Source of the DNA: Halocaridina rubra
Taxonomy: Eukaryota; Arthropoda; Malacostraca; Decapoda; Atyidae
Length of the DNA stretch: 64,000 nucleotides
Direction of reading: 5' to 3'
NCBI GenBank assembly: GCA_037179515.1
Contig: JAXCGZ010015136.1
Location: forward strand, 1 to 64,000
Part shown: piece after piece, positions 41,513 to 54,037 of the stretch
How the letters are laid out: each line of letters begins with the position of its first letter
Numbering within the stretch: the stretch's first letter is position 1
Notes under the pieces: model-generated
Database searches by the model: none
The model's input: only the letters and a program-made list of their open reading frames with translations
What the model was told of the DNA's origin: nothing
Made by a program: the position numbers and the translations under genes

Positions 41513-44390
41513 TGATTACCTAATTGTGATTACCTAATTGTGTTTACGGGAAAGAGCCCAACGCTCGTATCTTCCCGTCTCCTGATCGGTTCCATTTTAG
41601 ACTTAGTGATAATTATCATACCTGTCCTTAAAACTATGGATTGGGATAGCATTAACTACCTCCTCGCTTAGCCAATTCCAATTATCAACTACTCTTACAC
41701 TGAAAAAGTATTTCCTTACATCCTGCAAAGAAGTTTTCTTACGAAGCTTCAAACTATGACCTCTAGTTCTAGAGCCAGCCATATCAAAATATCGATCCCT
41801 ATCCACTCTATCATAACCATGAAGGAATTTAAAGACTGTCACCATATCCCCCCTCACTCTTCTAGCTTCGAGTGATGGTAAGTCTAATTCCCTCAGCCTC
41901 TCATCATAACTGAGATTGCGTATTTCTGGCACCAGTTTCGTGGCATGTCTTTGAACTTTTTCAAGCTTAGCTATGTGCTTTTTCAAGTGCGGATTCCAAA
42001 AGGGGGCTGCATATTCGAGTTTTGGCCTCACATAGGTTACATAAATATTTCTTAACATTTCCTTGTCCATGTGCCTGAAGGCTACCCTTACATTTGATAA
42101 GAATGCATATGCTGCCCTTACTACGCCATTTATATGTATTTCTGGAGACAAATCTGCCAGTATGTTTACTCCTAGATCTCTCTCATTTTCTGTCTCTTGA
42201 AGTTGTACTCCAGCCACCGAGTAGTCAAGCTTGGGCCTTCTTGCACTTGTACCCATTCTCATTACCTTACATTTTGAGGTATTGAATTTCATTTGCCACT
42301 TTTCTGACCACTCATGCAGATTATTTAGATCCTCCTGAAGTTCTCTACCATTGTTCTCATTTTTTACTTTCTTCACAATCTTTGCATCATCTGCAAACAT
42401 ATTCATGAATGAATTTACAGACTCTGGTAGGTCATTTACATATACAAGGAACAAAAGTGGCCCTAAAACTGAACCCTGTGGAACTCCACTACTAACTCTT
42501 CTCCATTCAGACACTGAGTGCCTTACTCTAACCCTCTGTTCCCTTCCTTCTAAGTAAGTTTTTATCCATTCCAAGACATTTCCACCTATTCTAGCCATTG
42601 ATTGCAGCTTCCTAATAAGTCTCCCATGTGGAACAGTGTCAAACGCTTTCTGGAAGTCTAGGAATATGCAATCTGCCCAGCCCTCTCTTTCCTGTAAGAT
42701 TTGGCTTACCTCATCATAAAATTCTAATAAGTTTGTTACTGTTGATCTACCTTCTCTGAAGCCATGTTGCCTCACTGACAAAAAGTTGAAGGATTCCAAG
42801 TGAAGAGAGATATGTTTCCTTAGTAGTTTCTCCATAACTTTGCAAACTATGCTGGTCAAGGAAACTGGTCTATAGTTCAGAGCCGTATCCCTCCTTCCCT
42901 TTTTGAAGATAGGTATCACATTTGCTTGTTTCCAGCATCTTGGAATCTCCCCCGACTCCAGTGACTCCTTAAATATGATACTTAGTGCCACTGATATTGT
43001 GTTTGCGCATTTTTTAAGCACATGAGGGGATATGTCATCAGGACCTGTAGCTTTATGAACATCTAAATCCATCAGCGCTTTGCATACCTCTGTGGCTGTA
43101 AGGTTGATGTTCTCTAATACCGGCCCTTGAGCTTCTATCACTGCAATATGAGGGGGTGGGGTATTTTCTACTGTAAATACTGACTGAAACTCCTTGTTCA
43201 ATCCTTTGCAGATCTCTTCGTCCGTCTCAGTGATGCTTCCATCCGCTCTCTTTAGCCTTAAAACCTGTTCTTTTACCTTCAGTTTTCCTCTGATAAAGCT
43301 GTGGAAAAGCTTGGGATTTTCTTTAGCCTTCCTGGTGATGTCCCTCTCATAGTCTCTCTCTGCCTCTCTCCTTTTACTTAGGTAGTCATTTCTTGCTCTT
43401 TTGTAGGTTTGCCAGGCATTTATGTTTTTTCTCCTCCTATACCTTTTCCAGCATTTGTCTCTCCACTCCTTAGCTCTTTTACACCCATTATCGAACCATT
43501 TCTCTCTGGCATGAATTACACCTACTTTGGTGACAGGTATGCAGCAATCTACTATCTTCCCATATTTCTCACAAAAGATGTCATACATTTCTTGTACAGA
43601 TTTGTTGTAAAATAAGGTTCTCCAGTCAATAACTGCAAAAAGCTCATTCATTTTGATGTAATCTCCTTTCCGATAGTTCCTCCTCATGTCCTCAGTGCCT
43701 CTACTCTCAGGAAGAATATCTTCAATGATATACTCCATCAACAACACACAGTGGTCACTCTTTCCAATTGGTGGTTCATACTCAATATTTTCAATATCCA
43801 ACACATTATCTGTGAACACTAGATCAAGTAGTGATGGCTCATCCCCACCCCTGGCTCTTGTTGGTTCCATTACATGTTGGTGTAGGAAATTCCCTTGTAC
43901 GCAATCTAGGAATCTTGCCCCAAATGAGTCCTCACCACTGTGTGGGTCAAGATTTATCCAATCTATCTCTTTATGATTAAAGTCTCCCATAATCAAAATC
44001 CTACATTTTTTCTCCCGTGCCATGTTAATAACTGAGTTTATGACTTCAATAGTACCTATATGACTTTCCTCATAAATTTCAAGCCTATTTTGGTTCCTTG
44101 GTGGGTTGTATACAACAGTTATTATAATGCTCTCTGACCCAGTATTTATGCGAGCAACAAGAAATTCCCTGAACTCACTTTCTATAGCCAAGTTTATTTC
44201 TTCAACTTGAATCCTCTCACTTATGAGCAGTGCTATCCCTCCACCAGTCCTCTCACATCTTTCAACCCTTAGTATTCTGAAGCCCTTAGGAAAAACTGTG
44301 ACACTGTTTATGTCCTCACTCAACTTAGTCTCTGTAATTGCTACTATATCTGCCTTACTGTTGTGAATCCTATCTTTTAATTCTACTGCG
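41513..44390 (-). mobile_element. CR1-like LINE copy g, nearly complete ORF2
   Basis: The best-preserved CR1 copy: a tail of two TGATTACCTAATTG units, 3' UTR, and an uninterrupted ORF2 up to a 5' truncation at about 44390. Beyond that, sequence is no longer shared with copies b and e. It has no ORF1. It ends only ~140 bp upstream of the decarboxylase start codon, in opposite orientation. Confidence 0.9.
41603..44390 (-). CDS. CR1-like ORF2 protein (endonuclease-reverse transcriptase)
   Basis: About 930 element-derived codons without a stop; the frame extends to an ATG at 44461 through non-element sequence. Order in protein: APE endonuclease (residues ~25-260) with IVAITETKLS (catalytic Glu), ILIMGDFNHKEIDW and IGKSDHCVLLM; connector with EKWFDNGCKRAKEW; RT (~480-750) with IFLDFQKAFDTVPH, SGVPQGSVLGPLLFL and MFADDAKIV (catalytic); thumb; C-terminal region with TRGHSLKLR ending in DRYDNYH. 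It nicks target DNA and copies the LINE RNA. The N-terminal tip of the endonuclease (its catalytic Asn region) is missing, so the copy is probably inactive although otherwise recent-looking. Confidence 0.88.
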
Positions 44391-44530
44391 TGTTTAGCTA
44401 ACACAAAAGAATAATGTATAATTTTTTGAGTTTTAAGTTTTTCATGATATGAATTTTCCACAGGGCAAACTGTCTAGAATATTCTCGGAAGAAAAAGTAA
44501 AGAAGAGCTGACTTCAGTAAAACAAAAAAG
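44391..44530 (+). other. 5' flank of the decarboxylase exon
   Basis: Host sequence between CR1 copy g and the ATG at 44531. It contains possible 3' splice sites (TTTTCCACAG ending at 44463, and CTTCAG ending at 44517), so the ATG exon may be preceded by a non-coding exon. An in-frame TAA at 44498-44500 shows that the coding frame does not extend upstream. No TATA box is obvious. Confidence 0.4.
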
Positions 44531-44875
44531 ATGCACAAAACAACAGTGAAGAGTGAAGTCCATGCAAATAAAACTGCAACAAATGGAAACTCTAATGATG
44601 AAAGCACGAATTTTGGAACCCTGGACAATGGCACCGTAAGGAATGATACACATATCAGCGAGTCTCTTCCAAAACAGCGAAAGTTGACAGTGAATACAGA
44701 TTCATCTCTTGATCAAAATGGCCACCACGCCGAGGCCAACGGGCATCCTGGAAATGTCACAAACCAAAGCACCCTCTTAAAAATGATCTTGGATATCGTT
44801 TTAGAAGAGAAATTAGTGACAGGCATCGGCAGAGTAGAAAAAGTGGTGGAATTTAAGCATCCTCATGAACTGAAG
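44531..44875 (+). CDS. Acidic amino-acid decarboxylase-like protein, first coding exon
   Basis: From ATG (AAG before it, A at -3) the frame encodes 115 residues up to HPHELK. Residues 1-80 are a low-complexity Asn/Thr/His-rich extension. Residues ~81-115 (LLKMILDIVLEEKL ... VEKVVEFKHPHELK) match the N-terminal helix and 'k v.ef..P.eL' segment of cysteine-sulfinate, aspartate and glutamate decarboxylases. These are group II PLP enzymes that remove the alpha-carboxyl group from acidic amino acids in the cytosol (hypotaurine/taurine, beta-alanine or GABA synthesis). The protein would continue at 45694 in phase 0. Without a splice at 44876 it reads five more codons to TGA. The lysine that binds PLP is not in the window. 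CSAD, GADL1 and black-type enzymes cannot be told apart here. Confidence 0.75.
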
Positions 44876-45121
44876 ATAAGATCCAGTTGACCTTCGGTGC
44901 ACGAGTGCTTGAGTGCCTGCATTAGTGAGTTAGAGAAATAAATATGTATATAGAGTGTGAGCTGAAAGCTAGCCACCCTCCACGGTGAGAGATTACCCTC
45001 TTGAGACCTTCACTTAGTATAAATGTTCATTGAGATTAAAGAGACGTAGGAAGTTTCACAAAGAACTATCAGGTAAGCCATTCTATACTTTGGCAGTGAT
45101 AGACAGTCGAGCATGAGACTT

Positions 45122-45278
<157 letters not shown>

Positions 45279-45497
45279 AATTACGTTGAACTAATATATA
45301 TATAAAAATTATATCCTTGAGGACAAGATATCAAGGGTAATGACCTCCATTATGTGGTAGACTTTGTCTACCAAATTGATATGATTGGCGAAATGACACA
45401 TTTCATAGTCCACAAATAGTGAACCTAAATAAAATCGTCCTTTAGGTATCCAGTGAATTATAATAAAAATTATAATCATCATATGAACAACAATGCT

Positions 45498-45659
<162 letters not shown>

Positions 45660-45693
45660 CAGAGTTCTCTTTTTATTTGTCCTCATTCTGCAG

Positions 45694-45878
45694 GATCTAT
45701 TGGACTTGGCCATTCGTCAGGAAGGATGCAGTCACGAGCAAAGCCAGGACATTTTAAAGGCTGTCGTGCGCTACAGTGTCAAAACCCAACATCCTTATTT
45801 CTTCAACGAACTCTACGGAGGCATAGACGATGTGGCACTCACAGGGGCGTGGCTAACAGAGGCACTAAATACCAACCA
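45694..45878 (+). CDS. Acidic amino-acid decarboxylase-like protein, second coding exon
   Basis: After the acceptor CTGCAG the frame reads DLLDLAIRQEG, then VVRYSVKTQHPYFFNELYGG and TGAWLTEALNTNQ. The motif V.T.HP.F.N.L..G.D..... A...TE.LNT is diagnostic of the cysteine-sulfinate/glutamate decarboxylase family, with HP and the LNTNQ loop near the substrate-binding entrance. The exon ends CCAACCA|GTAAGC, phase 2, with a good donor at 45879. The next family exon, which would begin with a YTYE-like segment, was not found in the remaining 18 kb. The gene therefore continues past the window or is truncated by transposons. Confidence 0.85.
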
Positions 45879-45884
45879 GTAAGC
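45879..45884 (+). other. Splice donor of decarboxylase exon 2
   Basis: GTAAGC directly after CCAACCA, splitting the Gln codon as in family members. It opens an intron that would span at least the rest of the window (>18 kb). Confidence 0.7.
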
Positions 45885-45947
45885 TAACTTGAATTCGTAA
45901 GTACATACAACAAGCAGACTAGAGCTTTAGTTAAAATATCTATGTCG

Positions 45948-46210
<263 letters not shown>

Positions 46211-46440
46211 GACTGATGGTATTACAGACTTCATTAGGACTGACCCAGACAGCTACTGGTTAAGTCTTCCTTCAGGTATTCTTCTTTCCTTATGCCTACA
46301 TCTACACCGATTATTCTCGCATATTCGTTACATATCTCATACTATCCAATTACATTTGACAAGTCACCACATTCCTCAATTCTGTTTCCTTTTGCTCTCT
46401 TTTTCATAATTTTTACTATAATCATGGAAGGTCCACAGCT

Positions 46441-47624
46441 TTTTTATTTTATGAATGTGACACAGGGACAGGCAAGAAAATTGCCCTCATCAGTAAAGGC
46501 CCTGGCATGAAGAAAACATTAAGACAAAGAAAAAGTAAAAGGTTAAGGACAAGGCAAAGATAAGGTAATGATACACAATAGGAAAAGGATAGGCTAAAAG
46601 AAAAGCCAGAGTACTGAGAACCCAGAGATATGGCAGAATTATGCCCTGAGATGGCGATAGATATGTTTTATGAAGGAAGACAGGTTGTAAGAATTAGGAA
46701 AGACAGAGGGAGGAAGAGAGTTCCAGAGTCTGGAGGTAGATGGGAAGAAGTATTTATTGCACCGACCAGTCCGCAAGCTACAAATCTCCACACAGTATTT
46801 GTGAGACAAGGCCGCGTGATGAGTGTTACGTGGCCTCGACAGTATTTTAGGGATGCAACTCCCCAACTAGCCAGACAAGTGATGGAAGTAGTAGCAATAG
46901 GAAAGAATGTGATGATACCTTGCTGTGAAGTTATTCTAAATCCAGATTATCAGTAAGAGAAGAGTCATTAATGAGTCTGACTGCCTTAGATTCAACCCTA
47001 TCAAGTAGATAAGTATATGAAGGAGCACTCCAGATGTGCTTGCAGTATTCTAAGCAGGGATAGATAAGACCTTTGATAATTTTAAGTAACTGTAAAGAGG
47101 AAAAGTAATATAAAAACAAAACAGAACCCTCAATTTTGTGGATGCATATTTAGAAATTTGGATTAAGAGATTCCTCCAAAAGAAGTTAGAGGCTATCTGG
47201 ATTCCTAATGTGTTTATAGACTTAAGAGGGTAAATTTCATTAGTTTTGAAGATAATAGGACTATCAGGAGGAGAAGAAGATTAAGAGATAGCCAGAAACT
47301 GCGTCTTGAGGGCATTAAATTTAACTAAATTTTGGGTGTCCCACTGAGATACCTTCTGCATATCGGAGTTGAGAGTACAAGAAAGAGTAATACGAGACTC
47401 ATTACGAGTAGCAAATGAAGGTTGTGAAGAATATGCAGAGGAAAAATGAAGGGTAGAATCATTGGCAAAGGCGTGAAGAAGATAGAAAGATGGGTATTGT
47501 AGATGTAGGCATAAGGATTGAACCATGCCTGAAGGAAGACTCAACCTGGAGCTGGCTGTCCCAATCCTAATTGAATTTGTAATTCCTTCAGTTGTAGTAT
47601 CTCAATGGGCAGCTCGTGCCATGG
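46441..47624 (-). mobile_element. LINE-B copy, - strand, inserted in the + copy
   Basis: The 3' end is at left (T-run 46440-46447, then GTGACACAGGGACAGGC). The C-terminal region occupies 46639-47119 with VEICSLRTGRC and LEYCKHIWSA, and part of RT 47281-47500 with a FANDSTLHFS-type motif (degenerate catalytic box). At about 47504 it jumps to the 5' UTR (47504-47624), so RT start and endonuclease are deleted. It is nested in LINE-B of opposite orientation. Confidence 0.75.
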
Positions 47625-47924
47625 CCCTCTGGTAGACATGTTTGGTGGTGGTAATGGTTTTGCCCTTAACCTTGAATCTCCTAATAGATCTGCTTCTTTC
47701 ACTCCTCACTTTTCTAACAACTATGTTCTGAACTCCAGTCTTTCATCTGTGGAACAGCACTTGGGTATATCCCTCCCTAATCTCCTCTATCTCCCTTAAC
47801 TCAGTTGTCTAACCATGCTTCCCCTATCCCATTTCAAATTTCTCACTTTAACCTGTAGTCCCATTTCTGTTTCAAAGCTGGGGTCTGTGCCTACTGCAAC
47901 ACTAAGACTTTCATTGCAAGGCTC

Positions 47925-48410
47925 ATGGACTTTGAATCGCCTGACATTGATGTTCTCTGGCTGAAGATCTATTTCTCCACTACAACTATATTCCTTTGTT
48001 TCTGCTACTGTTCTCCATTTTCCACTGACTTTGTGTCTTTCTTTGAATATCTGTCCTCTTGCCATGAGTCCTTACTATTGTCTCACCCATATGCTGATGT
48101 TCTCTTTATAGGAGATTTCAATGTACACCACAGTGAGTGGCTTAATTCTTCTCACACTGATGTGGGAAGAACTGAGACACTTGCTTTCTGAATTACTCAC
48201 GATCAGGAGCAGATTATCAAACATCCTACTTGTGTTCCCAATACACACGAACATTTAGCCAACACTCCTTACCTATGTCTTGCTTCTAATCCTTTAAACT
48301 ATGCATATTCTGTACTTTCCCCTCTTGGTAAATCTGATCTCTCTTTGATCACAATCTTTTCCATTTTCACTCCCCCTCTATCAATTCCTTCTAATTAGTG
48401 ATGCCTTTGA
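47925..48410 (+). pseudogene. LINE-B endonuclease remnant, + copy
   Basis: The frame 47925-48191 encodes FESPDIDVLWLKIYFST and VLFIGDFNVHHSEW (catalytic GDFN). Beyond a stop at 48189 the SPLGKSD-type segment follows at about 48320-48350, with the His of SDH changed. Homologous to 5385-4772 on the - strand. Confidence 0.7.
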
Positions 48411-48699
48411 TATTTTGAGTATGTCCAATGGGATGATTTATGTACCTTCTTTTTGACTTCCTATGGGATGGCTACTGCATTTGGATCTGCAACACTGATA
48501 GGGTAGCCCTAGAAGTTGCTGAGATCAGAACTTCAGGAATGGAGGTGTTCATCCCCTCCTCTATGAAAACTTTCTCCCCCTAATCCTTGATTTCACCGTG
48601 CGTACTCCATGGTCATTCAGGCCATGGGATGGGCATGCTGGTCGTACCAAACCTTTCTTTCTGATTAAGTTCACTCTGCTTTTATTACAGCTAGAAATT

Positions 48700-50420
48700 G
48701 ATTCACTGCTCAGATTTGAAGGTCTAAAGCTTCCTTTTCAAGAATGAAAGTTGATAACCTTAATTCCTCTTCCACAGATAAATGTGCCTGGTCCTTAGCC
48801 AAAAACTTCTCTAAAAATTTCTGTAACTCAAGCTTTCCCCAACTCTATTATTCTAATAGTTCTATAGCTTGCTTTCCCACTGACAAAGCCACTCTCTTTG
48901 GCTCTCATTTTTCTGCCAACTCTTATGTAACCAATTCCAGTGCACATGTTCCTTGTATTTTACCCTTCTCTTACCCTATGCCCTCCCTTATTCTTTCTTC
49001 ACACAAAGCCTATAAGGCTCTTCACTCTCTAAAGACAAACAAGGTATCTGGACTTGTTGGTATCCCTGCAAGATTCCTTAAAGGAGTTTGCAGATGAAGT
49101 GGCTCCTGTTATTTGCCATCTGCTTTGTCTCATTCTCTCAAGCAGTATCTATCCTTCATCTTGGAAGCATGCTCTAGCTCAGCCTAATCCTAGGAAGGGT
49201 GACTGCTCTACTCCCTCAAGCTACTAACCTATTGCTCTAACCTCCGTTGTTGTTAAAGTATTTGAAACTTTGCTCAATTCTCACTTCTTGAAATGTCCTG
49301 AATCTAATTCGCTTATCTCCTATTACCAGTATGGCTTCTGCAAGGCAAGATTCATTGGTGACCTCCTATCCTATCTAACTAACGCATAGTCATCTTTTCT
49401 GAGGAACTATGGGGAATCCTTTGTCGTCACCCTTGATATCTCTAAGGCTATTGACAGAGTCTAGCCCAAGGCTTTGTTGGCCAAACTCCCTGCTTATGGC
49501 TTTACTCATTCTTTTTGATCTCTAATTTCCTGTTTTTTTCTGGTTCCAAAGAGCTCTGCTATTGTACCTACTCTGTTCCCTCTCAGCATCAATGATATTT
49601 TTCAGTTCCCATGCTCCTCTCTTCTTCATGCTTTTGCTGACGAAGCTACCCTTCATTTTTCCTCTGCCTTTTCTTCACAGTCTTCATCTGCTACTCGCAG
49701 TCAGTCTCATATTACTATTTCTTCTACACTCACTTCCAAGTTGCAGAGGTATTTGAGTGGGGCACCCAAAATTTTGTTAGATTTAATGTCTCCATGATGC
49801 AATTTTGGCTATCTCATGATTTTCTTGATAGCCCTATTGTCTTCGAAACTAATGAAATTTACCCTCTTAATTCTGTTACCTTATTAGGAATCCAAATAGC
49901 CATATCTTGTCATGGAGGAATGACATAATCTAAATTTCTAAATATGCCTCTAAAATAGGAGGATTCTGTATCATTTTCGTGATTGCTTTTCCTCTATTCA
50001 GGTACTTAAAATCTCTAAAGGTCTTATCCGCCCCTGCCTAGAATTCTGCTCGCACATATGGGGTGCTTCTTTTCTATTGCTACTATGTCCATTGCTGCTC
50101 TGATGAATTGGCAAGCTGCATCCCTTCCCGACTACCGAGGCCGCATAACAGTCGCCAAGCAGCTTCTTCTCACTAGTACTGCGTGGAGAGCTGTAGCTCA
50201 CAGATTGGTCGGTGGAGCGACTCTGTAACTCTCTTCCTCCTTCTGTCTTTCCTAATACTTAAAACCTAGTTCCTTCACAAAGTGGAACTATCGTTATCTT
50301 AGGATCTAATCCTGCCATATCTCTATGTCCTCAGTACTTCGACTATTCCTTCAGCCTGTCCTTTCCTATTGTATATCACTCACTTATTTCTGCCTTGTCC
50401 TTAACCTCCTACCTTTTCTT
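48700..50420 (+). pseudogene. LINE-B RT and C-terminal remnant, + copy
   Basis: The frame 48744-49097 holds the RT fingers side (KNFSKNFCNSSF; HSLKTNKVSGLVGIP, normally a TSPDGIP-like motif). RT motif A is at about 49425-49460 (VTLDISKAIDRV-like, Phe to Ile). The catalytic region near 49620-49650 reads FADEATLHFS in a broken frame. The C-terminal region, with RPCLEFCSHIWGA, lies at about 50025-50070. Stops throughout. Confidence 0.65.
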
Positions 50421-50490
50421 CGTGTTTGCACTTTCTTTATGCCCTGGCATGATGAGGGCAATTTTCTTGACTGTCCCTGTGTTACACTCA

Positions 50491-51303
50491 TAAAAAAATC
50501 TGTCTATCATCAATCTATCTATCTAGCTATCTATCCAATTATGTGATAAAAAGGTTTATAGCAGTCGCCGTTACAACTTAGCCCATCTCTTTAACATTAC
50601 GTAACTTCCTTGTCATTGTAAGTTGCCTTTTCATGACAATTTGTGAATATCTTGTGAGATATCGTTTATATCGCCATCTCTATACAATTTACTCATAGTA
50701 AGGGACAAAGTCCTAGGTTTGTATTCGGCTCTGGAGAGAAGCCATTATTCTTAGATTTAGAGACCTTTTGGGATTAAGACAAATCCTTTGAAAAATGGGG
50801 TCTACTGAGTCAGTGGTGGAATAACGTTTTTCATATTAAAGCCTCGATAGATTATGTAAAGAGGTGTCTGTATAAAAGAACGACCGAATCAGCATCTAAG
50901 TAGCTTCGTCTCTTTGCCTGAAACCTTTTTGGATAAGAGGGTAATATCGTCTTTTAAGTAGTGGCTTATGTAGCCTTACAATTATGATCTATTAGATTAA
51001 ATAGATAATTAGTTGATGAGTATCATCACTAACTCAGGCTTAAATAAAACTCGTCATGTTTTGTCATGATGAATAAGAATCGAGTCTGACGTTACTGTGT
51101 AACATGCTTTAATAATCATGCTTATCGTCAGTCCACTCCTGACGTAGGAAAGTTTTGGGCGTCATTGTCGGTTCTGTTATCATTTAATCTATTCTCTGAT
51201 TGTGATGGTCGACTTTAACTGGCAAAGGTGAATTACGTATTCCAGAGGTAAAATATACATGCCTGCCTTATCAATACTGATATTGATTTCTCTTTTCAAG
51301 AAA
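50491..51303. other. Unassigned intronic/intergenic sequence
   Basis: Begins with a short TCTA-rich patch (50500-50540). The rest has no recognisable exon, LTR or LINE domain. It may be part of the decarboxylase intron. Confidence 0.4.

Positions 51304-51304
<1 letters not shown>

Positions 51305-51375
<71 letters not shown>
51305..51375. repeat. (CT)n microsatellite, ~71 bp
   Basis: An uninterrupted CT run. Confidence 0.97.
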
Positions 51376-51377
<2 letters not shown>

Positions 51378-52197
51378 GTTATTCTAACGCAAGAGTGCGA
51401 TGAGTATATTCTTAGCTTATTGCAAGAGGCGACTGAGAGAGATAAGGAAGAAAAGGTTGAGACTCGTCTTCTAGACCTTCCTTTGCTTCCGCAAAACAAG
51501 CGAGAATGAATGTGGGAATTACATGCTGAATGGGGAAGTCGAGCTTTCTAATGTTTTCAATTTATTATGGACACTTCCAGATTCAGTGAGAAACAATGGA
51601 TGATCTTATGAGCATAGAAAATCGTGGCGAAAATGATGTTGAATTGAACTCTGAATATAAAATAGTTTATATGCAAGATTTCAAAAAGGATTGGCAAATA
51701 TGACACTAAAATACCGCTGGATGAAGCACAGCATCTTTTTAACAAGCTAACGCTTTTGGGCTTAACTCGTAACATAAGCATAAAAATCAAATGTATTAAG
51801 ATATTCTTGAGTGATACAAGAAACGATAAGTCTTCGGAACAAGTTGTAAGGAGGAAAAGCTTTTTGTAAAAAAAATAAATAAATAAATAAATTAAAAAAA
51901 AAATAATAAAACTAAGAATCTATATATATTGATAATGCGTAGGTGTAATTGTCCATATAATGTGTCCACAACCAAAATAAAGATATGGCTTTTTGTCTAC
52001 AATGTTTCAAAACAGGTACACATTTGAAGTTGCTCCCGTATTTATTATGGTGGAGCATTATATCATTGGCCAACTGGTATCAATTTTTGGGTAAGAACAT
52101 GGAGATGGAATCTTTGCACCAGGTAAGAGAACCATGTATTAAATGAATAAAAAAGTACATACATACATACATTTACACACATATTTATATATATGCG
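51376..52197. other. Unassigned sequence
   Basis: AT-rich. A short AAAT-type simple repeat at 51870-51910 is the only structure seen. No coding similarity was recognised; the open frame 51790-51557 (-) has no recognisable motif. Confidence 0.4.
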
Positions 52198-52625
<428 letters not shown>

Positions 52626-52634
52626 TATATATAA

Positions 52635-52638
<4 letters not shown>

Positions 52639-52700
<62 letters not shown>

Positions 52701-52954
52701 TGTATGTATGTATGTATGTATGTATGTATGTATGTATGTATGTATGTATGTATGTATGTATGTATGTATGTATGTATGTATGTATGTATGTATGTATGTA
52801 TGTATGTATGTATGTATGTATGTATGTATGTATGTATGTATGTATGTATGTATGTATGTATGTATGTATGTATGTATGTATGTATGTATGTATGTATGTA
52901 TGTATGTATGTATGTATGTATGTATGTATGTATGTATGTATGTATGTATGTATG

Positions 52955-53019
<65 letters not shown>
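52639..53019. repeat. (TA)n-(TATG)n-(TA)n compound microsatellite
   Basis: TA run to 52697, about 65 uninterrupted TATG/GTAT units at 52698-52960 (~263 bp), then TA to 53018. The left LTR of the LARD-like element starts at 53022. Confidence 0.98.
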
Positions 53020-53021
<2 letters not shown>

Positions 53022-53023
<2 letters not shown>

Positions 53024-54015
53024 TCGCATGACAGAAATCGTGCTGAAGCCAGAATCTGAAACTTGTAACAAATCTTGAGGGGTAACGGTCGAGGGCACAG
53101 ATATTTTATTACATGCCCTCACTTTTATTGAGTTTTGGGTGCAGACCATGTTTTCCCTTGGGACCACCAAGATTTATGGCTAGACACCTGGAACTAACCG
53201 CCGGTGCCATGCACCCCCAAGAGGCCTAAAGGATAAGGGACCCTCGGTCCTCGAAAACACCACAAGTCGTGAAGAGAAACGTGAGAAGCTAGAAGTCAAG
53301 GGTGAAATAGAATACTCTCCCAATTGTTTTTTGCGGTACCCCAATGTTTGTAGAAAGTGTCAAGGAGATATATGACTGGACCCATGAGACTTAGCATCTG
53401 GCATCGAGTACCTGAAGAGGATGGGAAAGGCCAAGAAGTTAGCCATTTCCTAAACCACAAGAAACACAAACATTTGACCCGTACGTATGTACATGCCCTG
53501 GAGAGATACCCAATAGACACGCTCTGACCTGGAACTTTTCCGTTCTATAGGCTTGTTGAAATAGCTCCTCCCCAAAATAGGAGGGACTCCACTTCGAACC
53601 TGGCGTTGATTTGCAGGACTGGATGTCACTTGAGTTCATTGGCAGGATTGGATGTCAAGCCATGCCCTGCCCCTGGGGTATTTCAAGAACCACCCAGGGC
53701 AGACACAGTTAGTTAGAACTTTGCCCGGGGCACGAATAGATTATAGATTGTGATAGTCATAAGAGGGGGGGCATTGAGGCGTCGAAGATGTTTTACTCTA
53801 GAATAAATTAAGATAAAGGAACCACTGCTTGTCCATTCTTACCTTGCACCCTTCTGGTACTAATATTAACGTAGTGAGAAGAATTCATCACGACAACTGG
53901 TGACACGTGGTGAAATAGTAATTAACTTTACGACAACTGGTAACAAGCGGTGAGATAACCCAGTCATCTTACAAAGTGGTGAATTCAGATGGGATAGTAC
54001 AAAATCATTACAACA
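53022..54015 (+). repeat. LARD-like 5' LTR (994 bp)
   Basis: TGTCGCATGACAG...CATTACAACA. It contains an AATAAA poly(A) signal at 53802-53807, ~210 bp before the end, and a GC-rich block around 53670-53730. It differs from the 3' LTR at about a dozen scattered positions by eye, which suggests a fairly recent insertion. Confidence 0.9.
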
Positions 54016-54018
54016 AAC

Positions 54019-54037
54019 TTGGTGGCAGCGCAGTACG
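54019..54037 (+). other. Probable primer binding site of LARD-like element
   Basis: TTGGTGGCAGCGCAGTACG, a few bases after the LTR end. It begins with the TGG expected from a tRNA CCA end. It differs from the Lys-type site of elements C and E. I do not assign the tRNA. Confidence 0.6.

Larger units (their letters stand above)
46214..50490 (+). mobile_element. LINE-B copy, + strand, interrupted by a - strand LINE-B
   Basis: The 5' UTR is at 46214-46424 (matches the reverse complement of 13605-13840) and the ATG with MEGPQ at 46424. After an interruption at 46441-47624 it resumes with SRSASFTPHFSN (about 47690). It continues through endonuclease (47925-48400), RT (about 48960-49700) and C-terminal region (49980-50420), to the 3' end GTTACACTCATAAAAAAA at about 50470-50489. 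About 90 bp of the start of the ORF is missing at the interruption. Many stops and frameshifts: a dead copy in the decarboxylase intron. Confidence 0.78.
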
